Made by a program: the position numbers and the translations under genes
Notes under the pieces: model-generated
The model's database searches: none
Seen by the model: the letters and a program-made list of their open reading frames with translations, nothing else
What the model was told of the DNA's origin: nothing
Shown: piece by piece, positions 9,250 through 15,815 of the stretch
Layout: each line of letters starts with the position of its first letter
Numbering within the stretch: the stretch's first letter is position 1
DNA from: Alectryocaccomicrobium faecavium
GTDB lineage: Bacteria; Bacillota; Clostridia; Christensenellales; Aristaeellaceae
Length of the DNA stretch: 35,916 bases
Direction: 5' to 3'
Assembly: GCA_018713425.1 (NCBI GenBank)
Contig: DVOT01000007.1
Location: 1 to 35,916, forward strand

Positions 9250-9917
9250 TGGATCCCTACCGCGTGCTCGGCGTATCTCCCAACGCCTCCGAGGAAGAAA
9301 TCAAAAAGGCCTATAAGCAGCTAGCGCGCAAATACCATCCGGATCTGAACAACGGTTCCAAGGAAGCCGAGGCCAAAATGAAGGAAATCAACGAGGCCTA
9401 TTCGCAGGTGATGAAACTGCGCCAAGGCGGGGGCAGCTCGTATGGCGGCGCTTCCTACGGCGGTTCCTCCTATGGCGGAAGCGGTTCTTCCTACGGCGGC
9501 TATGGCGGCTATCGCGGCCCCTACGGCGGCTATGGCGGTTCCAGCAGCGGCTCCTATGGCGGCGGCGCGCCCGATATGGAAACCGTGCGCAACTACATCC
9601 GCTTCGGCCAATATTATGAGGCGCTGAACCTGCTCACCCGCATGCCGGGGCGCGATGCCGAATGGTTCTTTTTGAGCGCGCAGGCCAACCTGGGCGTGGG
9701 CAACCGGGCGGCGGCGCTGGAATACGCGCAAACCGCCGTGCGCATGGATCCGGCCAACGGCCAGTACCGCGCGTTCCTGGAGCAGTTGGAGAGCAGCGGC
9801 GAACAATACCAATCCTATGGACACGGCTTTGGCGGCATTCCGCAGGCGCTGTGCGCCAACCCATGCCTCACAATCTGTCTAGCCAACATGCTCTGCCGCT
9901 GCTGCTGCATGTGTTAA
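9246..9917 (+). CDS. J-domain protein with Gly/Tyr/Ser linker, TPR-like region and Cys-rich C-terminus
   Basis: J-proteins stimulate Hsp70 ATPase and bring clients. The J domain spans about 2-58, with the HPD motif at 31-33. Residues 61-108 form a low-complexity linker of SYGG-like repeats. Residues 110-185 contain a TPR-like helical hairpin (RFGQYYEALNLL, AEWFFLSAQANLGVGNRAAALEYA, then AVRMDPANG). The last 21 residues hold eight cysteines (203, 207, 211, 217, 219, 220, 221, 223), which could bind metal, be acylated or touch a membrane. It lacks the zinc-finger and C-terminal domains of true DnaJ, so it is a class C type partner. The start is the first of two adjacent ATGs (9246 or 9249), overlapping the upstream stop. 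A terminator follows. Confidence 0.9.
   Translation: MMDPYRVLGVSPNASEEEIKKAYKQLARKYHPDLNNGSKEAEAKMKEINEAYSQVMKLRQGGGSSYGGASYGGSSYGGSGSSYGGYGGYRGPYGGYGGSSSGSYGGGAPDMETVRNYIRFGQYYEALNLLTRMPGRDAEWFFLSAQANLGVGNRAAALEYAQTAVRMDPANGQYRAFLEQLESSGEQYQSYGHGFGGIPQALCANPCLTICLANMLCRCCCMC
9430..9566 (+). repeat. in-frame SYGG-type codon repeat inside the J-protein gene
   Basis: Imperfect tandem units of the form TCCTATGGCGG, often repeated every 12-18 bases, encode the Gly/Tyr/Ser linker of the J-protein (residues about 62-107). Such repeats can change length by slippage. The encoded segment is intrinsically disordered. Confidence 0.8.
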
Positions 9918-9943
9918 CCGCGAACAACCCATCCCAAAATCTT

Positions 9944-9975
9944 TCCGCCAGGCGCGTTTTGCCTGGCGGATTTAT
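9944..9975 (+). terminator. terminator of the Hsp70 operon
   Basis: A ten-base perfect stem (TCCGCCAGGC at 9944-9953, GCCTGGCGGA at 9961-9970) with a seven-base loop is followed by TTTATT. It lies 27 bases after the J-protein stop. Confidence 0.8.
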
Positions 9976-10193
9976 TGCATTTTGCTCCATTCATGCATAA
10001 ATCTTTTCATTTCAAAATTTTCCCATATGCTCACATCACAATTTTATTCTCAATATTCCCTTTACTTTTATTGACTGAATTTCACATATATTCGCCATAT
10101 CTATGCCGCATTTTGCGCATATGCTCAAATTTGCAATTATGCATAAGTCACCAACCGAATTTCAGTTCTTGTATAAAAAATGTTTATTTATCA

Positions 10194-10223
10194 TTGACAA
10201 CTTATATGGTCTAATGGTATAAT
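10194..10223 (+). promoter_or_regulatory. sigma-A promoter of the first ABC sugar importer
   Basis: TTGACA (10194-10199) and TATAAT (10218-10223) are separated by 18 bases, all within a very AT-rich tract. The predicted start is near 10230. This places the dyad at 10231-10252 exactly over the start of the transcript. The remainder of 9976-10193 is AT-rich with no gene. Confidence 0.8.
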
Positions 10224-10230
10224 ACGCCCA

Positions 10231-10252
10231 TGATAATTCATATACATTATCA
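10231..10252. promoter_or_regulatory. operator-like dyad over the transcription start
   Basis: A perfect inverted repeat, TGATAAT-N8-ATTATCA, sits immediately downstream of the -10 element. The position is that of a classic repressor site. No regulator gene is adjacent to this importer, so the regulator must be encoded elsewhere or be the AraC protein further along. Family of the binding protein is unknown. Confidence 0.55.
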
Positions 10253-10295
10253 AGTGTATTGACCAACCGGCAATTGGCCAGAAAGGGTGTGCGCA

Positions 10296-11294
10296 TTGAA
10301 CAGAATCTCTACGGCATCCATACCAAAAAAGGCGCGAAAAAGCAGGCGAAGGAACGAGGGGTCCTGCGGATCGTCCTTTGACAATTTGGAGCTGTTTTTG
10401 CTCCATCTCCCCACCACGATTTGGTACATCGTCTTCTGCTACGCGCCCATGTTTGGCGTGGTCATCGCCTTCAAGAACTACCGCGCGCGCCCTGGCCGGA
10501 GCTTTTTGTGGAGCCTGATCCACAATAGCGATTGGGTGGGCTTTGAGAATTTCCAGTTTCTGTTCAAATCCAGCTATTTCGAAACGATGCTGCGCAACAC
10601 GCTGGTATACAACACGATTTTCATCGTCCTGGGCGTGGTCATCCCCGTAGCGCTGGCCATCATGATCTCCCAACTGTATTCGAAAAAGCTGGCGAAAACC
10701 TGCCAAACGATGATGTTCCTGCCCCATTTCCTCTCCTGGGTGGTCATCGGATACTTCGTATACGCCTTCCTCGCAACCGACGCGGGCCTCGTAAACAACA
10801 CGGCAAAGCTTTTGAACATCGGCAATCCCAAGCACCAATGGTACCAAGATGTGGGATTTTGGACGTGGTTTTTGGTGTTCCTGAACGTTTGGAAAACCAT
10901 GGGCTACAACATGGTGGTGTACATGGCGACCATCAGCGGCATCGATAGCCAGATGTACGAAGCCGCTCTCATCGACGGCGCGAGCAAATGGCAGCAAACG
11001 AAGTACATCACCATCCCCACGCTGCGCCCCATCATCTCCATCATGTTCATCATGGCGGTAGGCAACATCTTCCGCAGCGATTTCGGACTGTTCTACCAGG
11101 CCACACGCAATTCCGGCTCGCTGACCTCCATCACGCAGACCATCGACGTATACGTCTACAAGGCGCTGCTGGAGCGCCCGAACATCAATCTTTCCTCGGC
11201 GGCGGCGCTGCTGCAATCCGTGTGCGGCTGCCTCACCATCGTCGTTGCCAACATCGTGGTGAAAAAGATCGACCCCGAAGCCGGCCTGTTTTAA
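10296..11294 (+). CDS. ABC sugar importer permease, LplB/UgpA type
   Basis: Inner-membrane subunit of a binding-protein-dependent carbohydrate importer (CUT1 type). The protein has about six membrane segments, a cytoplasmic basic N-terminus (KKARKSRRRN), and the EAA loop EAALIDGASKWQQ that docks the ATPase. The motif FNYLPMxG seen in relatives appears here as FCYAPMFGVVIAFKNY. The start is unclear. A TTG at 10296 lies eight bases after GAAAGGG and is preferred; the GTG at 10287 sits inside that ribosome binding site. No ATPase gene is nearby, as is usual for this family, which shares an MsmX-like ATPase. The substrate is not determinable; LplB-like systems handle complex oligosaccharides. Confidence 0.9.
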   Translation: MNRISTASIPKKARKSRRRNEGSCGSSFDNLELFLLHLPTTIWYIVFCYAPMFGVVIAFKNYRARPGRSFLWSLIHNSDWVGFENFQFLFKSSYFETMLRNTLVYNTIFIVLGVVIPVALAIMISQLYSKKLAKTCQTMMFLPHFLSWVVIGYFVYAFLATDAGLVNNTAKLLNIGNPKHQWYQDVGFWTWFLVFLNVWKTMGYNMVVYMATISGIDSQMYEAALIDGASKWQQTKYITIPTLRPIISIMFIMAVGNIFRSDFGLFYQATRNSGSLTSITQTIDVYVYKALLERPNINLSSAAALLQSVCGCLTIVVANIVVKKIDPEAGLF

Positions 11295-11315
11295 GACAGA
11301 AAGGAGAACTGCGCC

Positions 11316-12251
11316 ATGGCCATCCAGAAAAAAGCCAAGCGGCACGACAACGTCGTCCTGCACTATATGCGCGTACATCCCGTTACCAATGTGGTTTTCA
11401 GCCTGATTTTCATTTCCCTGGCGCTCCTATGCTTCCTGCCGGCATTGCTCGTTTGCATCGTGTCCTTCTCTTCGGAAGCGAGCGTGCTCACCAAGGGATA
11501 CAGCTTTGTGCCCATGGAATGGAGCGTGGAAAGCTACGCCTATCTGGCCCGCACGCCGGAATACATCGGCCGCGCCTTCCTCAATTCCATCGGCATCACC
11601 ATCGTGGGCACCTGCTTTGGGCTGGTGTTATGCTCCACCATGGGATACGCGCTCTCTCGCCCCAACTACCGCCTGCGGGGGTTCTTCACCTGGTTCATCT
11701 TTCTGCCCATGCTGTTTTCAGGCGGCCTGGTCGCCAGCTACATGATCAACGCCCAGATCCTCAACCTGAAGAATACCTACTGGGCGCTGATCTTGCCCAT
11801 TTGCTGCTCCAGTTTCTATGTGATCATCATGCGCACTTTCTTCCAGACCACCGTGCCAGACGCCATCATCGAAAGCGCCAAAATCGACGGCGCGCGGCAG
11901 ATCCGCATTTTTGTGCAGATCGTGCTGCCCATTTCCCTGCCAGCCATCGCGACCATCGGCCTTTTCTACACCTTCGCCTACTGGAACGATTGGCTGATGG
12001 CAAAATACTACCTCAACTCCAACATGCAGGATTTGTTCCCGCTGCAATACGTGCTGATCACGCTGGAAAACTCCATCGATTTCTTAAGCCGCAACAGCCA
12101 GTTCATGGCGCCGGGCACGGCCACCAACATTCCCTCGGAAACCGTGCGCATGGCCATGGTCATGGTGGCGGTGATCCCTATCGCCTGCTCCTACCCCTTT
12201 TTCCAGAAGTACTTCATCTCCGGCCTCACCATCGGCGCGGTGAAGGGCTAG
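11316..12251 (+). CDS. ABC sugar importer permease, LplC/YtcP type
   Basis: Second permease of the importer, 311 residues with about six membrane segments. It has the EAA-loop motif ESAKIDGARQIRIF and the characteristic C-terminal YPFFQKYFISGLTIGAVKG found in LplC/YtcP-like permeases. The ATG follows AAAGGAGAA. The gene is 21 bases after its partner, so the two form a heterodimeric channel. A hairpin follows before the binding-protein gene. Confidence 0.92.
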   Translation: MAIQKKAKRHDNVVLHYMRVHPVTNVVFSLIFISLALLCFLPALLVCIVSFSSEASVLTKGYSFVPMEWSVESYAYLARTPEYIGRAFLNSIGITIVGTCFGLVLCSTMGYALSRPNYRLRGFFTWFIFLPMLFSGGLVASYMINAQILNLKNTYWALILPICCSSFYVIIMRTFFQTTVPDAIIESAKIDGARQIRIFVQIVLPISLPAIATIGLFYTFAYWNDWLMAKYYLNSNMQDLFPLQYVLITLENSIDFLSRNSQFMAPGTATNIPSETVRMAMVMVAVIPIACSYPFFQKYFISGLTIGAVKG

Positions 12252-12263
12252 CGCTTTTCCCGA

Positions 12264-12286
12264 TTATAACGGCTTTGCCGTTGTAA
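12264..12286 (+). promoter_or_regulatory. intercistronic hairpin ahead of the binding-protein gene
   Basis: A ten-base stem (one G-T pair) with a TTT loop lies between the second permease and the solute-binding protein gene: TTATAACGGC, loop, GCCGTTGTAA. It has no T-tract, so it is more likely to affect processing, partial termination or stability of the downstream messenger than full termination. Confidence 0.5.
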
Positions 12287-12311
12287 ATAGAAAAAAGGAG
12301 GTTCCCCACTT

Positions 12312-13802
12312 ATGAAGAAACTCATGTCCGCCATCCTCGCTCTGTTGATGGTGCTGTCCGTGGCCTCGTTTGCGGGCGCGGAAAGCGAACCCATCAAGCT
12401 GACCTGGGCCATGGGCACGGGCGACGTGGCCCCCATCGACAACGCCATGGTGCTGGAAGAACTCAACAAAATGAGCCGCGAAGCCATTGGCGTGGAATGC
12501 GACATCCAGTATTTCACCAACGACCAGATTCAGCTTTCCATCCAGTCCGGCGAGGTATACGACATTTACTATACCTGCTCCTGGTACAACAACTTCAATC
12601 AGTGCGTATCGCAGGGCCTGTTCGCCAACCTCGATGGCAAAATTGAAGAGCTGGCGCCCGACCTGTACGCCAGCATGACGGAAGACGTGTGGGCGCTGGC
12701 GCACTCCGCGGATGGCGGCCTGTACGGCATCCCTGTGAAAAAGGACTACGCCATCATGAACTTCATCACCTATCCCGCGGACATCGCCGCGGAACTGGGC
12801 TTCGAAATCCCCGAAAAGATCGGCGCCTGGAGCGAACTGACGGACTTCCTCGTGGCCTGGAAAGAGACGCTGCCGGAAAATGAGTATCCCGTGCTCGTCG
12901 GCGGCAATCCTCCGGGAATGGAAAGCTCCTTCGACTTCATCGACCGCACCGCCATGATCGGCTGCGTCTTCGGCACCACGGAAGTGGTGAGCGTGTTCGA
13001 TGATCCCGCGGTCATGGAGCGCTACCGCACTATGGCGGATTGGTACGCGCTGGGCCTGGTCAATCCCGACGCGGCGCAGCTCACGGAAACCTCCGTCGAC
13101 ACCACCAAGGAGCGCATCAGCTTCGTGCAGGCGTGGCCGGGCTACGATTTCTCCGTGTCCAATGGCTACAATACCGAAATGACCTGCTACTTCGGCCCCA
13201 ACCTCAGCACCGACGGCGTGCAGGGCTCCATGAACGCGCTCTCCATCACGCTGGAAGACGATCCGGCCCGCATGGAAGCCGCCCTGAAATACATTGAACT
13301 GGTGCACGTGGACAAGCTCTTCTGCGATACCATGCGCTATGGCGTGCAGGGCTATCACTGGAACTATGTCACCGAAGAGCAGAGCGAAGCCTGCGCGGGC
13401 GGCGTGCTGCGCACGGAAGTCGGCACCAGCAATTACAATCCCTGGGGCTTCTCGCAGCCCGCGTACTTCTTCACTTCCATCGAAGTGAGCCAGGCGCAGG
13501 TGGACGGCACGGCCAAGGCCCCTGTCCTAAACCAGTATGAGCTGTACGACGAGGCGATTGAAACCTCGGCCAACGTTTCCGCCATCAGCGGTTTCACCTG
13601 GGACAGCAGCGCCTGGACCCAGAACCTGGCTGAAATCACCGCCATCAAGGAAGAATACTACACCGATTTCGCGACCGGCACCATTCCGATCGACGACATT
13701 TTCGAGGAGTTCATGGGCAAGATGAACGACGCCGGCCTCCAGGATATGATCGCCGACGCCCAGGCCCAGCTAGACGCCTATCTCGAGAGCAAGGGCGCAT
13801 AA
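12312..13802 (+). CDS. extracellular solute-binding protein of ABC importer 1
   Basis: Captures the sugar outside the membrane for the two permeases upstream. The 496-residue protein starts with a signal peptide (MKKLMSAILALLMVLSVASF) and a likely signal peptidase I site after AGA at residue 23. There is no lipobox cysteine, so it should be secreted or otherwise attached rather than lipid-anchored. The mature part resembles LplA/type 1 sugar-binding proteins, with long alternating alpha/beta lobes and many Trp/Tyr residues (for example YDIYYTCSWYNNFNQ). The ribosome binding site AAAAAAGGAGG is very strong. It ends the importer operon; a GC-rich hairpin follows at 13821. Confidence 0.88.
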   Translation: MKKLMSAILALLMVLSVASFAGAESEPIKLTWAMGTGDVAPIDNAMVLEELNKMSREAIGVECDIQYFTNDQIQLSIQSGEVYDIYYTCSWYNNFNQCVSQGLFANLDGKIEELAPDLYASMTEDVWALAHSADGGLYGIPVKKDYAIMNFITYPADIAAELGFEIPEKIGAWSELTDFLVAWKETLPENEYPVLVGGNPPGMESSFDFIDRTAMIGCVFGTTEVVSVFDDPAVMERYRTMADWYALGLVNPDAAQLTETSVDTTKERISFVQAWPGYDFSVSNGYNTEMTCYFGPNLSTDGVQGSMNALSITLEDDPARMEAALKYIELVHVDKLFCDTMRYGVQGYHWNYVTEEQSEACAGGVLRTEVGTSNYNPWGFSQPAYFFTSIEVSQAQVDGTAKAPVLNQYELYDEAIETSANVSAISGFTWDSSAWTQNLAEITAIKEEYYTDFATGTIPIDDIFEEFMGKMNDAGLQDMIADAQAQLDAYLESKGA

Positions 13803-13820
13803 GCCGGGACCTCCCAGCAC

Positions 13821-13848
13821 AGCCGGGTTGGCGAGCGTCAGCCCGGCT
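13821..13848 (+). terminator. hairpin after importer 1, possible terminator
   Basis: AGCCGGG (13821-13827) pairs with CCCGGCT (13842-13848). It follows the binding-protein stop by 18 bases. There is no T-tract, so factor-dependent or partial termination is likely. Confidence 0.45.
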
Positions 13849-13873
13849 GCGCTCTGCCTGAAATTCAGGGAGA

Positions 13874-13917
13874 TTTACACGCATTGGCTGGAAATTTAAT
13901 ACGCATTGTAGTACAAT
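13874..13917 (+). promoter_or_regulatory. candidate promoter for the HPr-like gene
   Basis: TTTACA (13874-13879), a 17-base spacer and TAATAC (13897-13902) form one candidate. A TACAAT at 13912-13917 with a weak TGGAAA 17 bases upstream is another. Either would give a short leader before the strong AAAGGAGGAG site of the HPr-like gene. Confidence 0.45.
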
Positions 13918-13969
13918 ACTAGATGTGGGCAAAGAGCTCACGAGCATTGTTAAAGGAGGAGAATATCCC

Positions 13970-14224
13970 ATGTTGATTAAGATTCATGTGGATTCCATGA
14001 AGGACGCGGAACGGCTGAGCGCCATCTGCCGCGAACATTCCGAAGAGATCTTGCTGCGCGCCGATCATTTCTGCGTCGATCCCAAGTCTACCCTGGGCGT
14101 GCTGGCCATCATGTATTCCGCTCGTGATTCCATGCAGCTGGACACCGGCGATATGGGCGACATCGCGATTAAGAAGTTCATCAAGGAGCTGGCCGATTAT
14201 CTTCCGGATGAAGAACAGGCGTAA
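13970..14224 (+). CDS. small HPr-like protein lacking the active-site histidine
   Basis: An 84-residue protein with the alternating beta-alpha pattern of HPr. It starts with a strand (MLIKIHVDS), then a helix, then a strand EILLRADHFCVD, then KSTLGVLAIMYS, which aligns with the Ser46 region of HPr (Ser40 here), and finally a C-terminal helix IAIKKFIKELADYL. The HPr His15 motif (HxRPA) is absent; the equivalent stretch reads MKDAERLSAI. It cannot therefore carry phosphate like PTS HPr. It might act as a regulatory Crh-like protein through the conserved serine, or have a new role. The start at 13970 has an excellent AAAGGAGG. It stands alone between a sugar importer and a glycan locus and has its own terminator. 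The family call rests on pattern and length. Confidence 0.7.
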   Translation: MLIKIHVDSMKDAERLSAICREHSEEILLRADHFCVDPKSTLGVLAIMYSARDSMQLDTGDMGDIAIKKFIKELADYLPDEEQA

Positions 14225-14257
14225 ATCCCACAATGGCACAGGAAGAACGACAAGGAT

Positions 14258-14292
14258 AAAGCGCGCGGAACCGCAAGGCTCTGCGCGCTTTT
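14258..14292 (+). terminator. terminator after the HPr-like gene
   Basis: AAAGCGCGC (14258-14266) pairs with GCGCGCTTT at 14283-14291, and the run of Ts continues to 14292. It lies 34 bases after the HPr-like stop. Confidence 0.7.
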
Positions 14293-14507
14293 GGCTTGCC
14301 AAAAAATTGGGGACAAGCTGGTGAACGGGGAAGTAAGCTATGGCAGGGTTCAATATTTCCTGTAATTGCGCGAGGCGCGACGCGCAAAGGATTTCCAGAG
14401 CCAGAGGTCTCAGCCTGCGCACAACCGCCAACGCAGCCACCGCATCAGCGGCTTGGCCTTGACAGGTTGTTGACTAGTGCAGGCTCGCGTTTTTCCTGGA
14501 TAAATCG
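14293..14507. other. non-coding stretch between converging units
   Basis: No gene with a credible start was found on either strand. Short open frames here have no ribosome binding site and no recognisable motif. The sequence contains a short direct GCGCGAGGCGCGACGCGC patch near 14369 that may form local structure. I see nothing else. Confidence 0.4.
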
Positions 14508-14546
14508 GGGGCCGTGAAAAAACTTTCGCCGTTTTTTCACAGCCCC
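14508..14546 (-). terminator. terminator of the glycan operon (possibly bidirectional)
   Basis: A long hairpin: GTGAAAAAAC (14514-14523) pairs perfectly with GTTTTTTCAC (14531-14540), extended by GGGGC/GCCCC beyond one mismatch. It lies 11 bases after the esterase stop codon on the minus strand. The A/T runs are inside the stem, so it could work on both strands. Confidence 0.65.
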
Positions 14547-14557
14547 AATTGTGCAAA

Positions 14558-15628
14558 TCAAACCAGCAAAGCGCTTAAGGCGCCTGCCATTTTGGCGCCC
14601 ATGCGCATCATGCCCAAATCGTTGGGATGGCAACCATCCACAGTGCAGCTATCGCGCATCGGCCCATCGAAGAGCATAAACCCATCCAGGAAAGCGACGT
14701 GGCGGTCGCCCGCCGCCAGCGCGTGTTGGTAAGTATCCAGAATGACCGTCCGGCGTTCCAGCGCGTCCGCCTGGTTGCGCCAGTTCACATCGGGCTTGCT
14801 CACCAGCAAAATGGGCAGATCCGGATTGGCCGCGCGCACCGTCTGGAAAAACGGCTCGTGCGTGGCGCGCAGGTGTTCCACGCTGGGCGCGTTGTGGTCG
14901 TAATCCAGCACAAACGCGCACATGGGTAGCCCCGCGATGTATTCCGCCATGATGGCTTCCCCCTTGGCGCTCCCGGAAAAGCCCAGATTGACGTGATCGC
15001 AGTCCAGCATCCGGCTGGCGATGGCGGCAAAACTGTTCCCCGGCCGGGAAGCGCACCCACCCTGCGTGATGGACGAACCGTAAAACACGACGGGCCGGGA
15101 GCATTCGTATTCGCAGGGCGCCGCGAGAGCGCAGCCCTCTTTCAAACCAATCCATAGGCGGTCGACGTTGTTGTAGAGCGGAAAGTAAATGGTCACATCC
15201 CATTCTCCCCCGTCCGGGAGCGCTATTTTGGATTCGTAGCCGGTTTGCAGATCCACGGGCGGGCGGAACGTGCCCAGATACACCTCCTCGCCGCCTTTTC
15301 TGCCGTACAGGTCAAAGCCAAAAATGCCTGTAAAGGCCATGTGGTCCATGCGGCAGACGCTATTCATCTCCGCGTGGATGGCTACATAAGGGGAATCCGT
15401 GCGGAAGCGCACGCGGCCGCCGGCGGTGTTCAGCGCCAGTTGCGCCACGCCTTCGCTAACCCGCTTCGCCACGTTCTCCGGCATGCGGCGAAACGGGCCT
15501 TCCGCCTGGGGTTCATACAATCCGCATATGCGAAAAGGCGCTTTGCGGGCGTCCCTCCACTCAACCTCTGGCTCATCTACGCGGGCGACGATGGCCATAT
15601 TGCGGTCCAATTGGTCGATGGTTTTCAC
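14558..15628 (-). CDS. two-domain SGNH (GDSL-like) esterase with GxDLY N-terminal domain
   Basis: Likely carbohydrate esterase, removing acyl (for example acetyl) groups from imported sugars. Of 356 residues, about 1-170 are a beta-sandwich-like domain with the GxDLY signature (GIFGFDLYG, 101-109). About 178-356 are the SGNH domain: block I YGSSITQGG (nucleophile Ser186), Gly216 in NLGFSG, Asn246 in DYDHNAP, and block V DGCHPN (Asp331, His334). No signal peptide, so cytoplasmic. The start is a GTG at 15628, eight bases after AAGGAGG. The longer frame upstream overlaps the zinc-ribbon gene and is rejected. It is the last gene of the GH125 unit. The exact substrate is unknown. Confidence 0.88.
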   Translation of the reverse strand: MKTIDQLDRNMAIVARVDEPEVEWRDARKAPFRICGLYEPQAEGPFRRMPENVAKRVSEGVAQLALNTAGGRVRFRTDSPYVAIHAEMNSVCRMDHMAFTGIFGFDLYGRKGGEEVYLGTFRPPVDLQTGYESKIALPDGGEWDVTIYFPLYNNVDRLWIGLKEGCALAAPCEYECSRPVVFYGSSITQGGCASRPGNSFAAIASRMLDCDHVNLGFSGSAKGEAIMAEYIAGLPMCAFVLDYDHNAPSVEHLRATHEPFFQTVRAANPDLPILLVSKPDVNWRNQADALERRTVILDTYQHALAAGDRHVAFLDGFMLFDGPMRDSCTVDGCHPNDLGMMRMGAKMAGALSALLV

Positions 15629-15641
15629 GGATACATCCTCC

Positions 15642-15815
15642 TTACACATCAGATTCCTGCTCAATGCGCCTGAGCACCGCATTGGGGCAGGACTCGCCCT
15701 TGGCAAAATCTATATGCGCAAATTCGCAGGTTTCCTCTGGCGCAAACGAAACCCAATAATCCGGCACCTGATACACAAAGCCGCATACCGGGCAGCGGTA
15801 AATGTACGTTTCCAT
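15642..15815 (-). CDS. 57-residue zinc-ribbon / rubredoxin-like small protein
   Basis: A small protein starting METYIYRCPVCGFVYQVPDY. It has a rubredoxin-like first knuckle, CPVCGFVY (Cys8, Cys11), then Cys30 and Cys43 in ESCPN, so a four-cysteine metal site is plausible. Unlike rubredoxin, the second knuckle is not a CxxC pair, and the middle part PDYWVSFAPEETCEFAHIDF is its own. Its ATG overlaps the GH125 stop by one base (TAATG) behind a GGAGGGGAAGGA ribosome binding site. The esterase start follows 13 bases after its stop. The tight packing argues strongly that it is real and co-expressed. Function is unknown: an electron carrier, a metal-binding partner or a regulator are all possible. 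Confidence 0.75.
   Translation of the reverse strand: METYIYRCPVCGFVYQVPDYWVSFAPEETCEFAHIDFAKGESCPNAVLRRIEQESDV

Noticed and set aside
9430..9566. Noncoding minisatellite
   Set aside because: The repeat is in frame inside the J-protein gene and encodes its linker.
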